Below, piece after piece: positions 26,211 through 38,014 of a stretch of 64,000 nt of DNA. Both the position numbers and the translations under genes were made by a program. The notes beneath the pieces are model-generated. The model ran no database searches. It was not told the origin of the DNA and saw only the letters and a list, made by a program, of their open reading frames with translations. Position 1 is the first letter of the stretch. Each line of letters opens with the position of its first letter. The DNA comes from Pseudomonas entomophila (lineage in GTDB: Bacteria; Pseudomonadota; Gammaproteobacteria; Pseudomonadales; Pseudomonadaceae): positions 1,054,001-1,118,000 of the forward strand of contig NZ_CP063832.1 of NCBI RefSeq assembly GCF_023277925.1. Reading direction: 5' to 3'.

Positions 26211-27620
26211 GTGACCCCCGAACAATTCCGCCAGTACGGCCACCAACTGATCGACCTGATCGCCGACTACCGCCAGAGCGTCGCCGAGCGCCCGGTCATG
26301 GCCCAGGTCGAGCCTGGCTATCTCAAAGCCGCCTTGCCCGGCGTGGCGCCGCAGCAGGCTGAACCCTTCGAGGCGATCCTGAAGGATGTCGACCAGCTGC
26401 TGATGCCTGGCCTGTCCCATTGGCAACATCCCGACTTCTACGGTTACTTCCCCTCCAACGGCACGCTGTCGTCGGTGCTGGGTGATTTCCTCAGCACCGG
26501 CCTTGGCGTGCTTGGCCTGTCGTGGCAGTCCAGCCCGGCCCTGAGCGAGCTGGAGGAAACCACCCTCGACTGGCTGCGCCAACTGCTGGGGCTGTCCAGC
26601 CAGTGGAGCGGGGTCATCCAGGACACCGCCTCGACCAGCACCCTGGTGGCGCTGATCTGCGCCCGTGAGCGGACCACCGACTATGCCCTGGTGCGTGGCG
26701 GCCTGCAGGCCCAGGCCAAGCCTCTGGTGGTCTACGTCAGCGCCCACGCCCACAGCTCGGTGGACAAGGCCGCGCTGCTGGCCGGTTTCGGCCGCGACAA
26801 CATTCGCTTGATCCCCACCGACGAACAGTTCGCCATGCAGCCCGAAGCGCTGCGAGCGGCCATCGACAAGGACCTGGCCGCCGGCAACCAGCCTTGCGCC
26901 GTGGTCGCCACCACCGGCACCACCACCACCACCGCGCTCGACCCGCTGCGCGCGATCGGCGAGATCGCCCAGGCCAACCAGCTGTGGCTGCATGTCGACT
27001 CGGCCATGGCCGGCTCGGCGATGATCCTGCCGGAATGCCGCTGGATGTGGGACGGTATCGAACTGGCCGATTCGGTGGTGGTCAATGCCCACAAGTGGCT
27101 GGGCGTGGCGTTCGACTGCTCGATCTACTACGTGCGCGACCCGCAGCACCTGATCCGGGTGATGAGCACCAACCCCAGCTACCTGCAATCGGCCGTCGAT
27201 GGCGAGGTGAAGAACCTGCGCGACTGGGGCATCCCGTTGGGGCGCCGGTTCCGCGCGTTGAAGCTGTGGTTCATGCTCCGTAGCGAGGGCGTGGAAAACC
27301 TGCAGCAACGCCTGCGGCGCGACCTGGACAACGCCCGCTGGCTGGCCGAGCAGGTGCAGGCGTCGGGTGAGTGGGAGTTGCTGGCGCCGGTGCAGTTGCA
27401 GACCCTGTGCATTCGTCATCGCCCAGCCGGGCTGGACGGTGAGGCGCTGGATGCCCATACCCGTGGCTGGGCGGATCGCTTGAATGCCTCGGGTGACGCC
27501 TATGTGACGCCCGCTACCCTGGAAGGGCGCTGGATGGTGCGGGTCTCTGTCGGTGCGCTGCCGACCGAGCGCGAGCATGTGCAACGCCTGTGGCAGTGCC
27601 TGCAAGCCGTTGTGGCCTGA
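26211..27620 (+). CDS. Aromatic-L-amino-acid (DOPA) decarboxylase, PLP-dependent
   Basis: A 469-residue group II decarboxylase. The PLP lysine is in VVNAHKWLGVAF and the ring-stacking/Asp region is LWLHVDSAMAGSA. ASTSTLVALICARERTTDYA is the cofactor phosphate site. Length and sequence fit the P. putida DOPA decarboxylase, reported to be strongly selective for L-DOPA. GTG at 26211 is chosen as start: AGGAG lies 8 bases before it, and the longer frame to 25965 has no such site. A LysR gene lies just upstream. Confidence 0.9.
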   Translation: MTPEQFRQYGHQLIDLIADYRQSVAERPVMAQVEPGYLKAALPGVAPQQAEPFEAILKDVDQLLMPGLSHWQHPDFYGYFPSNGTLSSVLGDFLSTGLGVLGLSWQSSPALSELEETTLDWLRQLLGLSSQWSGVIQDTASTSTLVALICARERTTDYALVRGGLQAQAKPLVVYVSAHAHSSVDKAALLAGFGRDNIRLIPTDEQFAMQPEALRAAIDKDLAAGNQPCAVVATTGTTTTTALDPLRAIGEIAQANQLWLHVDSAMAGSAMILPECRWMWDGIELADSVVVNAHKWLGVAFDCSIYYVRDPQHLIRVMSTNPSYLQSAVDGEVKNLRDWGIPLGRRFRALKLWFMLRSEGVENLQQRLRRDLDNARWLAEQVQASGEWELLAPVQLQTLCIRHRPAGLDGEALDAHTRGWADRLNASGDAYVTPATLEGRWMVRVSVGALPTEREHVQRLWQCLQAVVA

Positions 27621-27623
27621 CCC

Positions 27624-27651
27624 TGTAGGCGCCAGCAAGCTGGCGCCTACA
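27624..27651. repeat. Short REP palindrome at convergent gene ends
   Basis: TGTAGGCGCCAG (27624-27635) and CTGGCGCCTACA (27640-27651) form a 12-bp stem with a 4-base loop. Its right arm contains the CTA that is the TAG stop of the lipoprotein gene, the same arrangement as at 11454-11504. Confidence 0.85.
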
Positions 27652-28255
27652 CCGATCCTTGCATCAGCAATTTGAGCGAGGCGTCGAACTGTTTCAGCGC
27701 ATCGGCCTGCACGGCTTGCTCTTCATCCAGCTGGCGCGCCAGGTCGACCCTCTTGGCCTGCTTGCTCGCCACTCCTTCGGCGCGGCCGATGTAGGTCAGT
27801 TGCTCATCGAAGAACCGCGCCACCACGCTGGCCAGAATAGCTTCGCTGCCGGGGCTGGCGAGCTGGCTGCGGGCGTCGAGCAGCACGATCACATCCGGAC
27901 GGTCGGCGAGCAGGGTGTCCAGGTCGTCGTAGAACGTGACTTCGGCGAAGGTCTGGGCGAGCGATTGCGCCAGCCATGCGTAGGCCTGGCTACCCCCCAG
28001 GGTGGCGACCGGTGTGCCTTTGGCCGTGCCCGGCACGGCCTGGTCACGGTGACGTTGCAGGTAGTCCAGGGTCGCGGCGGCGTTACGCCCCAGCAACACC
28101 GCCACATGCTGGCCGTGGTTCAGGGTGACGCTGGAGCGCTCGGTGGCCGAGTAGAAGTGCCCGTAGGGTGGTGTTTGTTGCTGGCTGGCAGGCGTCGCAC
28201 AGCCAGCGATCGTGGCGAACAGGGCCAGCAGGGCGGCGAGCATGCCGGTTTTCAT
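27647..28255 (-). CDS. Predicted lipoprotein of unknown function
   Basis: A 202-residue protein with a lipoprotein signal; ALFATIAGCATPASQ gives lipobox AGC with the lipidated Cys near residue 19. The body has an alternating beta/alpha look (VAVLLGRNAAATLDYLQRHR and DVIVLLDARSQLASPGSEAI) and ends in a helical region. No family was recognised. It converges with the decarboxylase over a REP palindrome and is divergent from katG with a 355-bp gap. Confidence 0.8.
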   Translation of the reverse strand: MKTGMLAALLALFATIAGCATPASQQQTPPYGHFYSATERSSVTLNHGQHVAVLLGRNAAATLDYLQRHRDQAVPGTAKGTPVATLGGSQAYAWLAQSLAQTFAEVTFYDDLDTLLADRPDVIVLLDARSQLASPGSEAILASVVARFFDEQLTYIGRAEGVASKQAKRVDLARQLDEEQAVQADALKQFDASLKLLMQGSV

Positions 28256-30845
<2,590 letters not shown>

Positions 30846-30861
30846 CCCACCTGCCGCAAAA

Positions 30862-30904
30862 GCCCGCCCCACAGGTTTGCCGCCTGTGGGGCGGGTGCGT
30901 TTTC
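30862..30904 (+). terminator. katG terminator
   Basis: CCCGCCCCACAGG at 30863-30875 pairs with CCTGTGGGGCGGG at 30883-30895, a 13-bp GC stem with a short loop, followed by TGCGTTTTC. Confidence 0.9.
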
Positions 30905-30921
30905 AGGCCATGCTGGGCGCT

Positions 30922-32373
30922 TCAGGGCGCCGGTTGGCACGGTGCCCGCAGCAGCTCGGCCAGTTGCCTGCCGGCATGACGCACTTGTGCAAGGGTCAGG
31001 GAGGCGTAGCCGAGCACAATGGCCGACGGCGGTCGCGCATCGATGCAGAACCGCTGCAGTGGTTGCAGGTGCAAGCCGACTTCGGCCGCCCGCTGGCACA
31101 GGTGCTCCGCGTCGCTGCCAGCGGGCAGTCGCAGCAGGCAATGCAGGCCGGCATGGTCGCCGTGAAGAGTGAATTGCCCGGGGGCGTGCTGTTGCAGCAC
31201 GGCGGCCAGGGCATCGCGGCGTTGCTGGTAGGTGTGCCGGGCGGTGCGCAGGTGGCGCAGCAGGCCGCCACTGTCGAGCAGCCGGGCCAGGGCCAGCTGT
31301 TCGACCACACCGACGGCGCGGCCGGTCAGCTCGACACGGGCCAGCAAGGCGGCGCGCCAGGCCTTGGGGACCAGCAGGTAACCCACCCGCAGGCCGGCGA
31401 ACAGGGTCTTGTTGAAGCAACCGCAGAAGATCACCCGGTCACCTGGGTCCAGCGCCTTGAGGGCGGGCAATGGGGCGCTGTTGTAGTTGAACTCACTGTC
31501 GTAGTCGTCCTCGAAGATCCAGGCCTGCTCGCGCTGCGCCCAGTCCAGCAACGCCAGGCGCCGCGATACCGGCAGGGTGGCGCCGGTCGGTGCCTGGTGC
31601 GCAGGCGTGAGGTAGAGCAGGCGGGCGCCACTGCCGGGCAGGGCATCACTGCGCAGCCCGTCGTCATCCACCGGCAATGCCCGCACCTGGGCGCCGGCCT
31701 GGCGCAGCAGGGCGGCGGCAGCGGGGTAGCCGGGGTCTTCGATGGCGGCAATATCGCCTGGGCGCAGGAGCGTGGCGATGACCAGATCAAGGCTGTCGCG
31801 AATGCCATGGGTGATGATCAGGTCGTCGGCCGAGCAGGCGATGCCACGGTGCTGGGCCAGGTAGCCGGCCAACTGTTCACGCAACGCAGGCGCACCTTGC
31901 GCCGTGGCGTGGGCGAGTTGATCGGGTGAGGCGCGGTTCAAGGCCTGGGTCAGCAGTTGCGCCCATTGCCGAGGTGGAAACAGCGCGGGATCGGGCAGGC
32001 GGGCCACGAAAGGCACGCCGGCACGGACCCGGGTTTCCAGCGGGGACGGTACGCCACTGGCCGCGAGTGCCGGCGTGGCGTTGTCTATGCCGAGCAGATG
32101 CTCGGGCACCACGGCGCAGACACGGCTGCCGGAACCGCTGCGCCGTTCGATGTAACCCTCACTGCGCAGACGGTCGAACACCACTTCCAGCGTGCCGCGC
32201 GACAACCCCCAGCGTGCCGCCAGGGTGCGGCTGGAGGGCAGCGCCGCCCCCGCGAGCAGGCGTCGTTCGAGGATGGCGTCGCGCAACGCCTGGTAGGCGC
32301 CTTGCTGCTTGCCGAGGCCGGGTGTGGAAGGCAGCGGCAGGTCGAGGGGCAGGGCGGTCTTGCCGCGAGACAT
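30922..32373 (-). CDS. MocR-type GntR/aminotransferase regulator
   Basis: A 483-residue regulator. The N-terminal winged helix is GNTR-like (AYQALRDAILERRLLAGAAL, PSSRTLAARWGLSRGTLEVV). The rest is a class I aminotransferase fold with PLP lysine in FCGCFNKTLFAGLRVGYL. MocR proteins sense PLP-linked amino compounds. It is divergent from the MFS exporter with a 92-bp gap, the usual sign of control over that neighbour. Confidence 0.9.
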   Translation of the reverse strand: MSRGKTALPLDLPLPSTPGLGKQQGAYQALRDAILERRLLAGAALPSSRTLAARWGLSRGTLEVVFDRLRSEGYIERRSGSGSRVCAVVPEHLLGIDNATPALAASGVPSPLETRVRAGVPFVARLPDPALFPPRQWAQLLTQALNRASPDQLAHATAQGAPALREQLAGYLAQHRGIACSADDLIITHGIRDSLDLVIATLLRPGDIAAIEDPGYPAAAALLRQAGAQVRALPVDDDGLRSDALPGSGARLLYLTPAHQAPTGATLPVSRRLALLDWAQREQAWIFEDDYDSEFNYNSAPLPALKALDPGDRVIFCGCFNKTLFAGLRVGYLLVPKAWRAALLARVELTGRAVGVVEQLALARLLDSGGLLRHLRTARHTYQQRRDALAAVLQQHAPGQFTLHGDHAGLHCLLRLPAGSDAEHLCQRAAEVGLHLQPLQRFCIDARPPSAIVLGYASLTLAQVRHAGRQLAELLRAPCQPAP

Positions 32374-32465
32374 AGTGGTCTACTCTCTGGTGCGCCAAAT
32401 GGCTCTGAATACTAGACCGCTTTCACTCTACCCTGCGAGCGTCTTGTACCTGTGGAGCTGTACCG

Positions 32466-33677
32466 ATGTTCACCCTTCGTCCCCTGAGCCCGTGGGGCTG
32501 GTCGTGCCTGCTGCTGGCGCTGGTGTGCCTGCCCCGTGTCGCCCTGGACCTGTACCTGCCGGCCTGGCCGCAGATGGCCCGGGCATTGGAGGTGCCGCCC
32601 GCCCAGGTGCAGTTCAGCCTGACCGCCTACATGCTCGGCTACGCCTTGTGCATGCTGCTGGCCGGGCCTTTGTGCGACTTTTGGGGGCGGCGCCCCCTGC
32701 TGCTGGCGGGGCTCGGCCTGTATGGCGTGGCCACCCTGGGCTGCCTGCTGGCGGTGGACCTGCCGAGCCTGTGCGTGGCGCGTTTCTTCCAGGCCCTGGG
32801 CGGCTGTTGCGGGCCACTGGTGGCCAGGGTGATGGTGCGTGATCGGTTCGCCTCGGACGAACAGGCGCGCCTGCTGGGGCTGCTGTCCAGCGGCATGGCC
32901 ATCGCGCCGCTGCTGGCACCGGTGTTCGGCAGCCTGCTGCTGGAGGTGCTGGGGTGGCGCGGGTTGTTTGGCGGGTTGTTGGTGATCGGCTTGCTGAGCC
33001 AGGTGCAGGCGATGCGCTACTTGCCGGAGACGCGCCCTGCAGACATGCCACCGCCACGGCTGCGCCAAGCCTGGCGCCAGGTGCTGGGCAGCCGGGTGTT
33101 CTGGCGCAGCTCGTTGGTGATCGGTTGCGCCTATTGCAGTTACTTTCCCTTCATCAGCGAATCCTCGTTGCTGCTGCAACACGGCCTGGGCTTGTCGCCG
33201 CAGGGCTATGCACTGGTGCTGGGCGGGACAGTGGCCGCTTATGCGGCGGGGTCACGCGGCTATGGCCCGTTGGTCCGACGCCTGGGCAACGAGCGGGTGA
33301 TCGCCCTGGGCTGCGCCATCAACCTGGCCGGCAGCGCAGGGCTGCTGGCCCTGCAACTGGCGGGCGCGGGCTTGTGGGCACTGCCCGTGGCGCTGTTGCC
33401 GGTGATGCTATCGGTGGGGCTGATCATCCCGGCGTGCCAGTGGGCCGTGCTGCAGCCCTTCGCCACAATTGCCGGCACCGCCTCGGGCGGGTTCTTCTTC
33501 GTGCAGATGCTGCTGACGGTACTGAGCAGCGCGCTGACCGGCGCATGGTCCGACGGTAGCGCGTGGCCGATGGTGGGCATGACGGTGGCGGCGAGCGCCT
33601 TGTTGCCGGGGGTGTTGTGGCTGACCGCGGACAGGCGACAGGCACGGACGAAACAAGTGCTGTTGGCGGGGGAATGA
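32466..33677 (+). CDS. MFS drug exporter, Bcr/CflA-like
   Basis: A 403-residue 12-helix transporter. Hallmarks are DLYLPAWPQMARALEVPPAQ (the DLYLPALP motif of Bcr/CflA), LAGPLCDFWGRRPLLLAGLG (the cytoplasmic G-x-x-x-D-x-x-G-R-R loop) and RFFQALGGCCGPLVARVMVR. This group exports antibiotics such as bicyclomycin and small metabolites. The divergent MocR gene may be its regulator. Confidence 0.9.
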   Translation: MFTLRPLSPWGWSCLLLALVCLPRVALDLYLPAWPQMARALEVPPAQVQFSLTAYMLGYALCMLLAGPLCDFWGRRPLLLAGLGLYGVATLGCLLAVDLPSLCVARFFQALGGCCGPLVARVMVRDRFASDEQARLLGLLSSGMAIAPLLAPVFGSLLLEVLGWRGLFGGLLVIGLLSQVQAMRYLPETRPADMPPPRLRQAWRQVLGSRVFWRSSLVIGCAYCSYFPFISESSLLLQHGLGLSPQGYALVLGGTVAAYAAGSRGYGPLVRRLGNERVIALGCAINLAGSAGLLALQLAGAGLWALPVALLPVMLSVGLIIPACQWAVLQPFATIAGTASGGFFFVQMLLTVLSSALTGAWSDGSAWPMVGMTVAASALLPGVLWLTADRRQARTKQVLLAGE

Positions 33678-33796
33678 GCCCAGATCTTCAAGGTGCTCGA
33701 CGACACTGTTGCAGTGCTCTCGCCCAATATCCTGCCGCCAACACAGCCCTTTAGCCTAGAGACCTTGAAAGAGATGGGCCTTGGTGCCAGTCCCCA

Positions 33797-34585
33797 TCAT
33801 TCCCGGTCGCAACCGGTCGGTACCGGCCATGAGCGCGCCGGGCGCTGGTCCTTCACTGCCTCGGGCACATCGATCGGCGCTTCGCCGGGCCCCAGCAGCG
33901 CCTCGATCTCCTGCACGCTACGCAGGTAGGGGGTCAGGTCGGTGCCCAGCCCGGCCTGGTGGGGGATCCACCAGGCGATGACCTGCGGCTGCCCGGCGTC
34001 ATCCTCGGTCAGCAGCACCTTCCAGAACACTTCCGGGGTGGCGATGCCGTGGCTTTGCGCAAAGTAGTCGTTCTTCAGCGCGTCGCCCTCGTGGCTGAAC
34101 ACCACGCCGCCGATCACCTTGAGCGGATGCCGGTCGCGATAGCATTCGGTAAGCAGTTCGGTCTGGTACCAGGTCTGGCTGTTGTGCGATGCCAGCTGCG
34201 GGACGATGTTGCTCATCAGGTTGGAGGCATCCATCGCCGTGCGGTCGTCATCGAAATGGTTGTTGGCCGCCAGGTGCCCACGGTGAAAACCCTTGGGCAG
34301 CGAGTAGGCCTTCGCCGAGTGCTGGCCCACGCAGCCCGCGGGCAGGTCGCGGTCGATGCGGAAGTTGTCCTTGCGCTCCAAGTGGCCCTCGTCCTTGTCG
34401 AGGGTGAAGGCGAAGCGATGGGGTTCGCCGCGTTGGCAGTCGTACCAGAGCTGGAAGCGGCCGCGTTCGAGCAGGGTGAGCTCGGCGGGTGGCGTGGGCA
34501 GCCTCTCGGGTGGGGTGGGGGACGGAAGCCGAGGGGCGCAGGAAGTCAGGGTGAGGACGAACAGCAGGAACAGCAAACGGCGCAT
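33797..34585 (-). CDS. Lipoprotein DNA/RNA non-specific endonuclease (NUC family)
   Basis: A 262-residue protein with a lipobox (LTLTSCAPR, Cys16) followed by a proline-rich linker and a beta-beta-alpha metal nuclease domain. The active-site stretch is GFHRGHLAANNHFDDD, where H104 is the general base; SNLMSNIVPQ supplies the metal-binding Asn. The first residue of the classic DRGH is His here. As a lipoprotein it probably acts at the periplasmic or outer-membrane surface on incoming or scavenged DNA. Confidence 0.85.
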   Translation of the reverse strand: MRRLLFLLFVLTLTSCAPRLPSPTPPERLPTPPAELTLLERGRFQLWYDCQRGEPHRFAFTLDKDEGHLERKDNFRIDRDLPAGCVGQHSAKAYSLPKGFHRGHLAANNHFDDDRTAMDASNLMSNIVPQLASHNSQTWYQTELLTECYRDRHPLKVIGGVVFSHEGDALKNDYFAQSHGIATPEVFWKVLLTEDDAGQPQVIAWWIPHQAGLGTDLTPYLRSVQEIEALLGPGEAPIDVPEAVKDQRPARSWPVPTGCDRE

Positions 34586-34710
34586 GGCGCGTCATCCTTG
34601 GGCGAACAACGAAGGCGAGCTTGCTCCGCAAGGAAATACCTTGCGGAACAAACAGTTGGGCGCATTCTAACGACCTGCGCCCACTGCTTCACTCATCCAG
34701 GAGCGTGAGC

Positions 34711-34756
34711 CTGGCACCCGCTGGGCGGGTGATCGCGGCTGAAGCCGCTCCTACGG
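34711..34756. repeat. REP element of a second subtype
   Basis: CTGGCACCCGCTGGGCGGGT then GATCGCGGCTGAAGCCGCTC recurs at 41751-41793 with small changes. It consists of two short hairpins (CACCCGC/GCGGGTG and GCGGCT/AGCCGC) and lies between the nuclease and receptor genes. Confidence 0.75.
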
Positions 34757-34768
34757 GGTTGCATGGGT

Positions 34769-36922
34769 TCAGAAGCGCACGTCCATCGCTACCTCGAAGG
34801 TGCGTGGCGCGCCCATGTAGTACTGGGTGCCGTAGGCCTGCTTGGCATACACCTCGTCGGTGAGGTTGCGTACCCGCCCGGTCAGGGTGGTGTGCTCATC
34901 CAGGCGGTAGCGGGCGAAGGCGCCGAACAGGGTGTAGGCCGGGGCCTTGAGGGTATTGGCGTTGTCGGCGTACACCGAGTCGACGTAGCGTGCGTCCACG
35001 CCGGCCGACCAGGCCGGGGTGAAGCTGTAGGTCAGCCACAGGTTGCCGACATTGGCCGGTACGTTGACCGGCGCGTTGCCCTTGCGCGATACCGACACGC
35101 CATTGACCGCTTCGTTGAACTCATCGTATTGCGCATCGACGTAGGCGTAGTTGGCTTCGGCGAGCAGCTTCGGGGTGACCTGCAGGCGCCCGGACAGCTC
35201 GATGCCGCGGGAGGTCTGCTGGCCTGCCTGGACAGTGAGGTTGGGGTTGCTGGAGTCGCGCACGGCGAAGTCCTTGCGCACGATCTGGTACACCGCCACG
35301 GTCGCTGCGCCGCGCCCATCGAGGAAGTCGAACTTGCTGCCGGCTTCCCACTGTTCGCCCTTGGACAGGTCGAACAACCCCACGTTGGAATAGGTGGCCG
35401 CAGCCAGCGAGCCGGCCGGCAGGTCTGCAGCGGTGCTGTATTGCACATAGACGCTGGCCGATGGGGTCAGCGCGTAGGTCAGGCCGACCCGCCCGGACAG
35501 CGGCTCCCAGCGCCGCTCGAAGTAGGCGGGCGATGTGGGGCTGATGGCACCGTAGTTGTTCACCTCCATGTCCAGATAGTCGTAGCGCAAGGCCGTGAGC
35601 AGGGCCAGGCGATCGGTCAGTTCCAAACGGTTCTCGGCAAACAGGGCACGGTTGATGACTTCGTGGTGACGCTGGCGGGTGAGGCCACGGTTCACGCCGG
35701 GAATGTTGTCGAAGCTGCCGGGGTCGAAATGGTCCGGGTCGACCATATCGCTCCAACTGCTGGAGGTGGGGTAGAGGTCCTGACGCATGCGTGACCAGTC
35801 CAGGCCCATGGCCCACTGGGTCGGCAGGCCGAACAGGCTGTTGTCGTGGCGCCACTCGACACGGTCACCGAGCACGCTCTGGGCGTGGCGTTGCAGGTAG
35901 GGGCTGGCGCGCACCACGTTGCCTGCACCGTTGTAGCGATAGTTCTCGACGTTGCGGTAATCACGCTCGGCTTTGTAGTGGTACAGGGTGTTGTGCACGC
36001 TGGTGCTGTCGCTGACCTGGTAATCGAGCATCGAGCGCAGCCAGCGCACGCGCTGTTCGTAACGGCCGTCGGCGACGTTGTAGTTCTCGAAACGGCGGCT
36101 GTTGTCGATCTTCATGGTGCTGCGCCCGGGGAGGATCGGCGAGCCCCAGTATGGGCTGTCTTCCTTGTCCTCCTGGTACTCCACGGCGAAGGTGTGGGTG
36201 AGATCGGGGGTGAGGTCGCTGAGCACGGAGAAGGCCAGGCTGTCGGTCTTGCGCTGGTTGCGGTCGATATAGCCGTTGCCCTGGCTGCGACTGAAGTCCA
36301 GGCGGGCGAAATGGCGGGCGTCGGCGGGGTTGCTGGCCAGGGCCTGGTTGATGCCGAAGGCGTACTCGGCGTCGTCGTAGCTGCCGTAGCGGATGCGCCC
36401 GTCGATGGTCTGCTGGTCGCGGCTGGCCAGCTTGGTGATGTAGTTGATCGAGCCGCCCACGGAGCCTGCGCCATGCAGGAACGACGACGGGCCGCCCAGC
36501 AGCTCGACACGGTCGATCACCCAGGCGTCGACCGGGCGGGTGGCGCTGCTGTAGCCCAGGTTGATGCCGTTGTAGAGCTGGGTTACCTGGTTCTGGGTGA
36601 AGCCCCGATAGGTGACGAAACCACCGTAGCCCGGGTTGGCCGAGGCGTTGACGCCGGTCATGGCGTTGATCACGTCCTGGGTATCCTTGGCGTCGCGCTG
36701 CTCGATCACCCGGCGGTCGGATACGCTCACCGAGGCGGGGGTTTCCCGGGCGGTCAAACCAAGGCGTGAGCCGGTGCGGATCGGCTCGTCCAGCTGCACG
36801 CCCGAGGGGGCTTCGCGCTCGCCGTCGACGGTGGTGGCAGACAGCTCGACAGGCGCGTTTTGCGCCCAGGCACAGGTGCAGGTGGCGCCCATCAGGAGCA
36901 CCAGGGAGGTGTTGCGGATCAT
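34769..36922 (-). CDS. TonB-dependent outer-membrane receptor
   Basis: A 717-residue receptor from the ATG at 36920-36922, with a signal peptide ending TCAWAQ. The plug includes LTARETPASVSVSDRRVIEQ and VELLGGPSSFLHGAGSVGGS; the barrel ends FEVAMDVRF with terminal Phe. It is 79 bases downstream of a DUF2946 gene on the same strand, an arrangement known beside copper receptors of the OprC type, so a metal chelate is a plausible ligand. No clear Fur box was found, which also points away from ordinary iron control. The exact ligand is unknown. Confidence 0.87.
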   Translation of the reverse strand: MIRNTSLVLLMGATCTCAWAQNAPVELSATTVDGEREAPSGVQLDEPIRTGSRLGLTARETPASVSVSDRRVIEQRDAKDTQDVINAMTGVNASANPGYGGFVTYRGFTQNQVTQLYNGINLGYSSATRPVDAWVIDRVELLGGPSSFLHGAGSVGGSINYITKLASRDQQTIDGRIRYGSYDDAEYAFGINQALASNPADARHFARLDFSRSQGNGYIDRNQRKTDSLAFSVLSDLTPDLTHTFAVEYQEDKEDSPYWGSPILPGRSTMKIDNSRRFENYNVADGRYEQRVRWLRSMLDYQVSDSTSVHNTLYHYKAERDYRNVENYRYNGAGNVVRASPYLQRHAQSVLGDRVEWRHDNSLFGLPTQWAMGLDWSRMRQDLYPTSSSWSDMVDPDHFDPGSFDNIPGVNRGLTRQRHHEVINRALFAENRLELTDRLALLTALRYDYLDMEVNNYGAISPTSPAYFERRWEPLSGRVGLTYALTPSASVYVQYSTAADLPAGSLAAATYSNVGLFDLSKGEQWEAGSKFDFLDGRGAATVAVYQIVRKDFAVRDSSNPNLTVQAGQQTSRGIELSGRLQVTPKLLAEANYAYVDAQYDEFNEAVNGVSVSRKGNAPVNVPANVGNLWLTYSFTPAWSAGVDARYVDSVYADNANTLKAPAYTLFGAFARYRLDEHTTLTGRVRNLTDEVYAKQAYGTQYYMGAPRTFEVAMDVRF

Positions 36923-37001
36923 GTTGTGTTTTCCACGCAAGGGTCATGGCAGGGCCTGACCGCCCTGGCGAACAGGCACGCACGGGCGCGCCGGCCAAGG
37001 G

Positions 37002-37409
37002 TCAGGCGAACGGTTCGGTTGCGGGGAAAAGACGAGGGGAGGCGCGGGGATTGATGGCGTGACGCAGAAAACGTGGTGGTGGCTGCGCCCAGCTGCGCAC
37101 GACGATCGGGGAGGGGGCGTGGCCCTGGACCTCGGTGAACGACCAACCATGGCTGGCCAGCGGCACCGCGAGGGCAAAGGATGAGCATACCGGGCAGTCG
37201 AGCTGCGCCATGTGCTGGTCGCCCCCGGCACCGTCCAGGTCGATGGCTGAACCGTGCTCGCTGTCCAGCGAGCAGAAGCCACCTTCGAGGCCGGACAGGC
37301 GCAAGCCACTCATCTGGCCATGGTGCATGCCGCACAGCAATAGGCTGAACAGGACGCTGGCATACAGCGCCCAGGCGGTCAGCGAACGTGTCCGACGGGT
37401 GGTTTTCAT
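37002..37409 (-). CDS. DUF2946 small membrane/periplasmic protein
   Basis: A 135-residue protein from the ATG at 37407-37409. A hydrophobic helix (ALYASVLFSLLLCGMHHGQM) leads into a body with a conserved LDCPVCSSFALAV segment, the Cys-Pro-x-Cys feature of DUF2946. Such proteins are found beside TonB-dependent receptors, often those linked to copper. The Cys and the Met/His cluster (CGMHHGQM) suit metal binding. It is probably cotranscribed with the receptor. Confidence 0.8.
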   Translation of the reverse strand: MKTTRRTRSLTAWALYASVLFSLLLCGMHHGQMSGLRLSGLEGGFCSLDSEHGSAIDLDGAGGDQHMAQLDCPVCSSFALAVPLASHGWSFTEVQGHAPSPIVVRSWAQPPPRFLRHAINPRASPRLFPATEPFA

Positions 37410-37513
37410 GGCGGCGAATCTACCATCCGGATGGATGGCGTGGTTCGCGCCGTGGTGTGGCGGATTGTCGCAGCGAGGCTTGGGCAAGGCCCAGGCCTCG
37501 GCCGCTCACGGTG

Positions 37514-37831
37514 TCATTGACTCGCCGCGGCGCCATCCTGCGACAGCAGCGCCTTCGCCAGTTCCTCGTCGCTGGTCTGCAACCCTGGGTTGTCATGGCG
37601 CGCCTGCGCCAGCGCCGACTCCAGGTAGGCGCCACGGATCGCGCCGCCACTGGCGACGAAGGCCGACAGCTCGTCGCGGGCCGGAATGATGCGTTTATCA
37701 TCCTTGAAAGTGGAGTACAGCGAAGCGGAGATCCCCGCCGAAGTGGCGACGTCACCGGCATCGACGCGGGCCAGGGCGGTGCCGGCGGGCAGCAGGAGCA
37801 GCAGCGATGAAGCGAGCAGTAAGGGGCGCAT
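37514..37831 (-). CDS. DUF2388 exported protein
   Basis: A 105-residue protein from the ATG at 37829-37831, with GGAGG 7 bases upstream; the longer frame starts at a TTG nine codons earlier. A signal peptide ends TALARV. The body (TSAGISASLYSTFKDDKRII then FVASGGAIRGAYLESALAQA) is the DUF2388 signature, a family almost confined to pseudomonads and without a known role. It is a single gene. Confidence 0.82.
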   Translation of the reverse strand: MRPLLLASSLLLLLPAGTALARVDAGDVATSAGISASLYSTFKDDKRIIPARDELSAFVASGGAIRGAYLESALAQARHDNPGLQTSDEELAKALLSQDGAAASQ

Positions 37832-37935
37832 GGCGAGTCCTCCGGAAGGTGAGGCCAATGGGAGTTACTGCATGATGTTAAGAGCGGTGGGGTGGGGCCG
37901 GAGTTCCGCAGGAAACCCAACCCACCGCATGACCC

Positions 37936-37984
37936 GGTAGGAGCCAGCCTCGCTGGCGAACACCGGCAAGGCCGGTGCCGTGCC
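37936..37984. repeat. REP element
   Basis: GTAGGAGCCAGCCTCGCTGG then CGAACACCGGCAAGGCCGGT gives two adjoining hairpins with the REP head GTAGGAGCCAGC. It lies between the DUF2388 and DHDPS-like genes. Confidence 0.75.
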
Positions 37985-38014
37985 CCAGCGCCGGTTTCGT
38001 GGATGTTGGCTAGG

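Noticed and set aside
26064..27638. 524-codon frame antisense to the decarboxylase
   Set aside because: Shadow of the decarboxylase frame with typical antisense composition.
36923..37001. Fur box before the second TonB receptor
   Set aside because: No GATAAT-like inverted repeat could be found in the gap.
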